Assembly (NCBI GenBank): GCA_010672185.1
Contig: JAAHHL010000537.1
Span: 1 to 5,560 of the forward strand
From: Caldora sp. SIO3E6
GTDB taxonomy: Bacteria > Cyanobacteriota > Cyanobacteriia > Cyanobacteriales > Coleofasciculaceae
Direction: 5' to 3'
DNA: 5,560 nt
The notes below the pieces were generated by a model. That model saw only the letters and a program-made list of their open reading frames with translations, was not told where the DNA came from and searched no databases. Position 1 is the first letter of the stretch; each line of letters opens with the position of its first letter. Shown here in pieces: positions 4,780 through 5,560 of this stretch. A program made the translations under genes and the position numbers.

Positions 4780-5385
4780 TTAAGATAATGCTTGAACTAA
4801 GATGCGCATTAAAGGTTCAACATCTTCAGGCACACGATAACTTTCTAAACCTTGTTCAATCTGTTTTTTGTCCCGATTTAATCTGGCAAATTCCCAAATT
4901 TTTCCTGTGGTAACTGCACCAATTAGATAGTGGTTTTGCTTATTTTCTTGCCATTTTTCTAAAGCAATCAATTCAGCTATAAGTTGAGTCATTCCGTAAT
5001 CTAAATCTTCTTTTTTCGCTTCAATAACCAATAAATCATTGACATTCTCTAAGAAATAGTCTAAATATCCTTGTAATTGCTCACTAACTTTAATTGAATA
5101 TTCAATAAAAATTTCTGATTTGGTATAATAAACTAAGTCTAAAATTAAAGGTGAAATCAATATTTCTCTCCTAGCAGCTTCACTAGACAAGGAGGCATAA
5201 GGTAAAACTTCTTCAATACGCTCTTTTAATTGTTGACCTCTGTTTAAATCACCCTGATATTGAGGTAAATTTAGCTTTTTTCTGGTAAATAAATAACCAA
5301 AGTACTTGGCTAAATCTTTAGGTTCAATTTTAAGTTCAAAAAATTTACTGAAAGTATAAGATTGCTCTGGGTTTAGAATTTTCAC
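4780..5385 (-). CDS. PD-(D/E)XK nuclease-like protein, function unknown
   Basis: The 201-residue protein shows the pattern of a PD-(D/E)XK nuclease fold: Glu69/Glu74 in an N-terminal helix (SSEAARREI), a GYLDYFL strand with Asp109, then VIEAKKED giving Glu122-x-Lys124, and Gln134 in the following helix (TQLIAEL). A later GAVTTGKIWEF strand (156-166) resembles the N-terminal nuclease-like region of type I restriction HsdR proteins and many solitary cyanobacterial proteins. No helicase, methylase or specificity partner is in the window, so a restriction role is not supported. The start is GTG at 5385: an in-frame TAA at 5443-5445 lies upstream and no other usable start precedes it. There is no Shine-Dalgarno sequence; a heptamer array sits 5 nt before the start. 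By eye the gene is richer in A and T than its neighbours, which may indicate transfer. The fold assignment is inferred from motifs alone. Confidence 0.8.
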   Translation of the reverse strand: MKILNPEQSYTFSKFFELKIEPKDLAKYFGYLFTRKKLNLPQYQGDLNRGQQLKERIEEVLPYASLSSEAARREILISPLILDLVYYTKSEIFIEYSIKVSEQLQGYLDYFLENVNDLLVIEAKKEDLDYGMTQLIAELIALEKWQENKQNHYLIGAVTTGKIWEFARLNRDKKQIEQGLESYRVPEDVEPLMRILVQALS

Positions 5386-5390
5386 GATAG

Positions 5391-5446
5391 TTGTTATTTG
5401 TTGTTCGTTGTTCGTTGTTTGTTGTTTGTTGTTTGTTGTTTGTTAT
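5391..5446 (-). repeat. Heptamer array TTGTTGT (ACAACAA on the coding strand) next to a GTG start
   Basis: Eight heptamers on the + strand reading: TTGTTAT, TTGTTGT, two TCGTTGT, three TTGTTGT and TTGTTAT. The transcript of the minus-strand gene would carry an unstructured, A/C-rich ACAACAA leader ending five bases before the start codon. Such A/C-rich leaders can help translation by staying unpaired, but that effect is inferred here. Confidence 0.92.
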
Positions 5447-5531
5447 TGATATAGTGCAGCACGGCAACAATAACCCATCAGTTAAAAAACGTTAAACAAC
5501 TTACTACACAAGCTTGCTTTCCTCCTACCTT
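5447..5531. other. Short non-coding spacer
   Basis: No gene is visible. It holds a 9-base odd palindrome GTGCAGCAC (5454-5462) and an A/T-rich patch containing AACGTT. The promoter of the minus-strand nuclease-like gene should lie here or further right, but I cannot point to a convincing -35/-10 pair. Confidence 0.4.
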
Positions 5532-5560
5532 CTGCCTCCTGCCTCCTGCCTCCTGCCTCA
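5532..5560. repeat. Heptamer array CTGCCTC running off the window
   Basis: Four exact CTGCCTC units (5532-5559) are preceded by a degenerate pyrimidine-rich stretch from 5519. The array reaches the end of the window, so its true length is unknown. Confidence 0.88.

Overview
The window looks like a piece of a filamentous or otherwise repeat-rich cyanobacterial chromosome. The evidence is two copies of the octamer palindrome GCGATCGC (HIP1) at 2306 and 4577, several heptanucleotide tandem arrays of the STRR type known from Nostoc/Anabaena-like genomes, few Shine-Dalgarno sequences, and cyanobacterial-style proteins. No species can be named from the sequence.

Layout. Positions 1-449 hold no convincing gene: a 58-bp direct repeat (two copies plus a stub) whose copies each contain a small hairpin, another hairpin, and a weak -10 box. 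A small exported protein of unknown function (450-797, +) runs into a heptamer array that supplies two bases of its stop codon. A second heptamer array of opposite orientation lies just past the stop of the converging gene. The two arrays form an inverted-repeat unit (796-946) that could act as a bidirectional terminator. On the minus strand pyrF (1645-2367), encoding orotidine 5'-phosphate decarboxylase, overlaps by 8 bp a probable lipoprotein or secreted protein (948-1652). These two probably form one transcription unit. A divergent intergenic region separates pyrF from a glutathione S-transferase family gene (best start 2524, to 3162, +).

Positions 3163-3377 contain no gene but are dense in repeats: a MITE-like inverted repeat enclosing a G-rich heptamer array (a G-quadruplex candidate), then 13 C-rich heptamers ending one base before the start codon of a fused SpmA-SpmB-type membrane protein (3378-4775, +). 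The cytoplasmic linker of that protein is partly encoded by an octamer array. A shorter array of the same octamer sits inside the 948-1652 gene. The last gene (4780-5385, -) is a small PD-(D/E)XK nuclease-like protein with a GTG start. It converges with the SpmAB gene with only 4 bp between stops, and another heptamer array lies 5 nt upstream of its start. A further heptamer array runs off the right edge.

The genes do not form one pathway: pyrimidine synthesis, a detoxification-type enzyme, a membrane protein of uncertain role and a nuclease-like protein are simply neighbours. The remarkable part is the distribution of at least seven short-period tandem arrays at gene boundaries (stop codons, translation starts) and inside two reading frames. 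I see no complete defence, biosynthetic or mobile system, no tRNA or rRNA and no CRISPR array.
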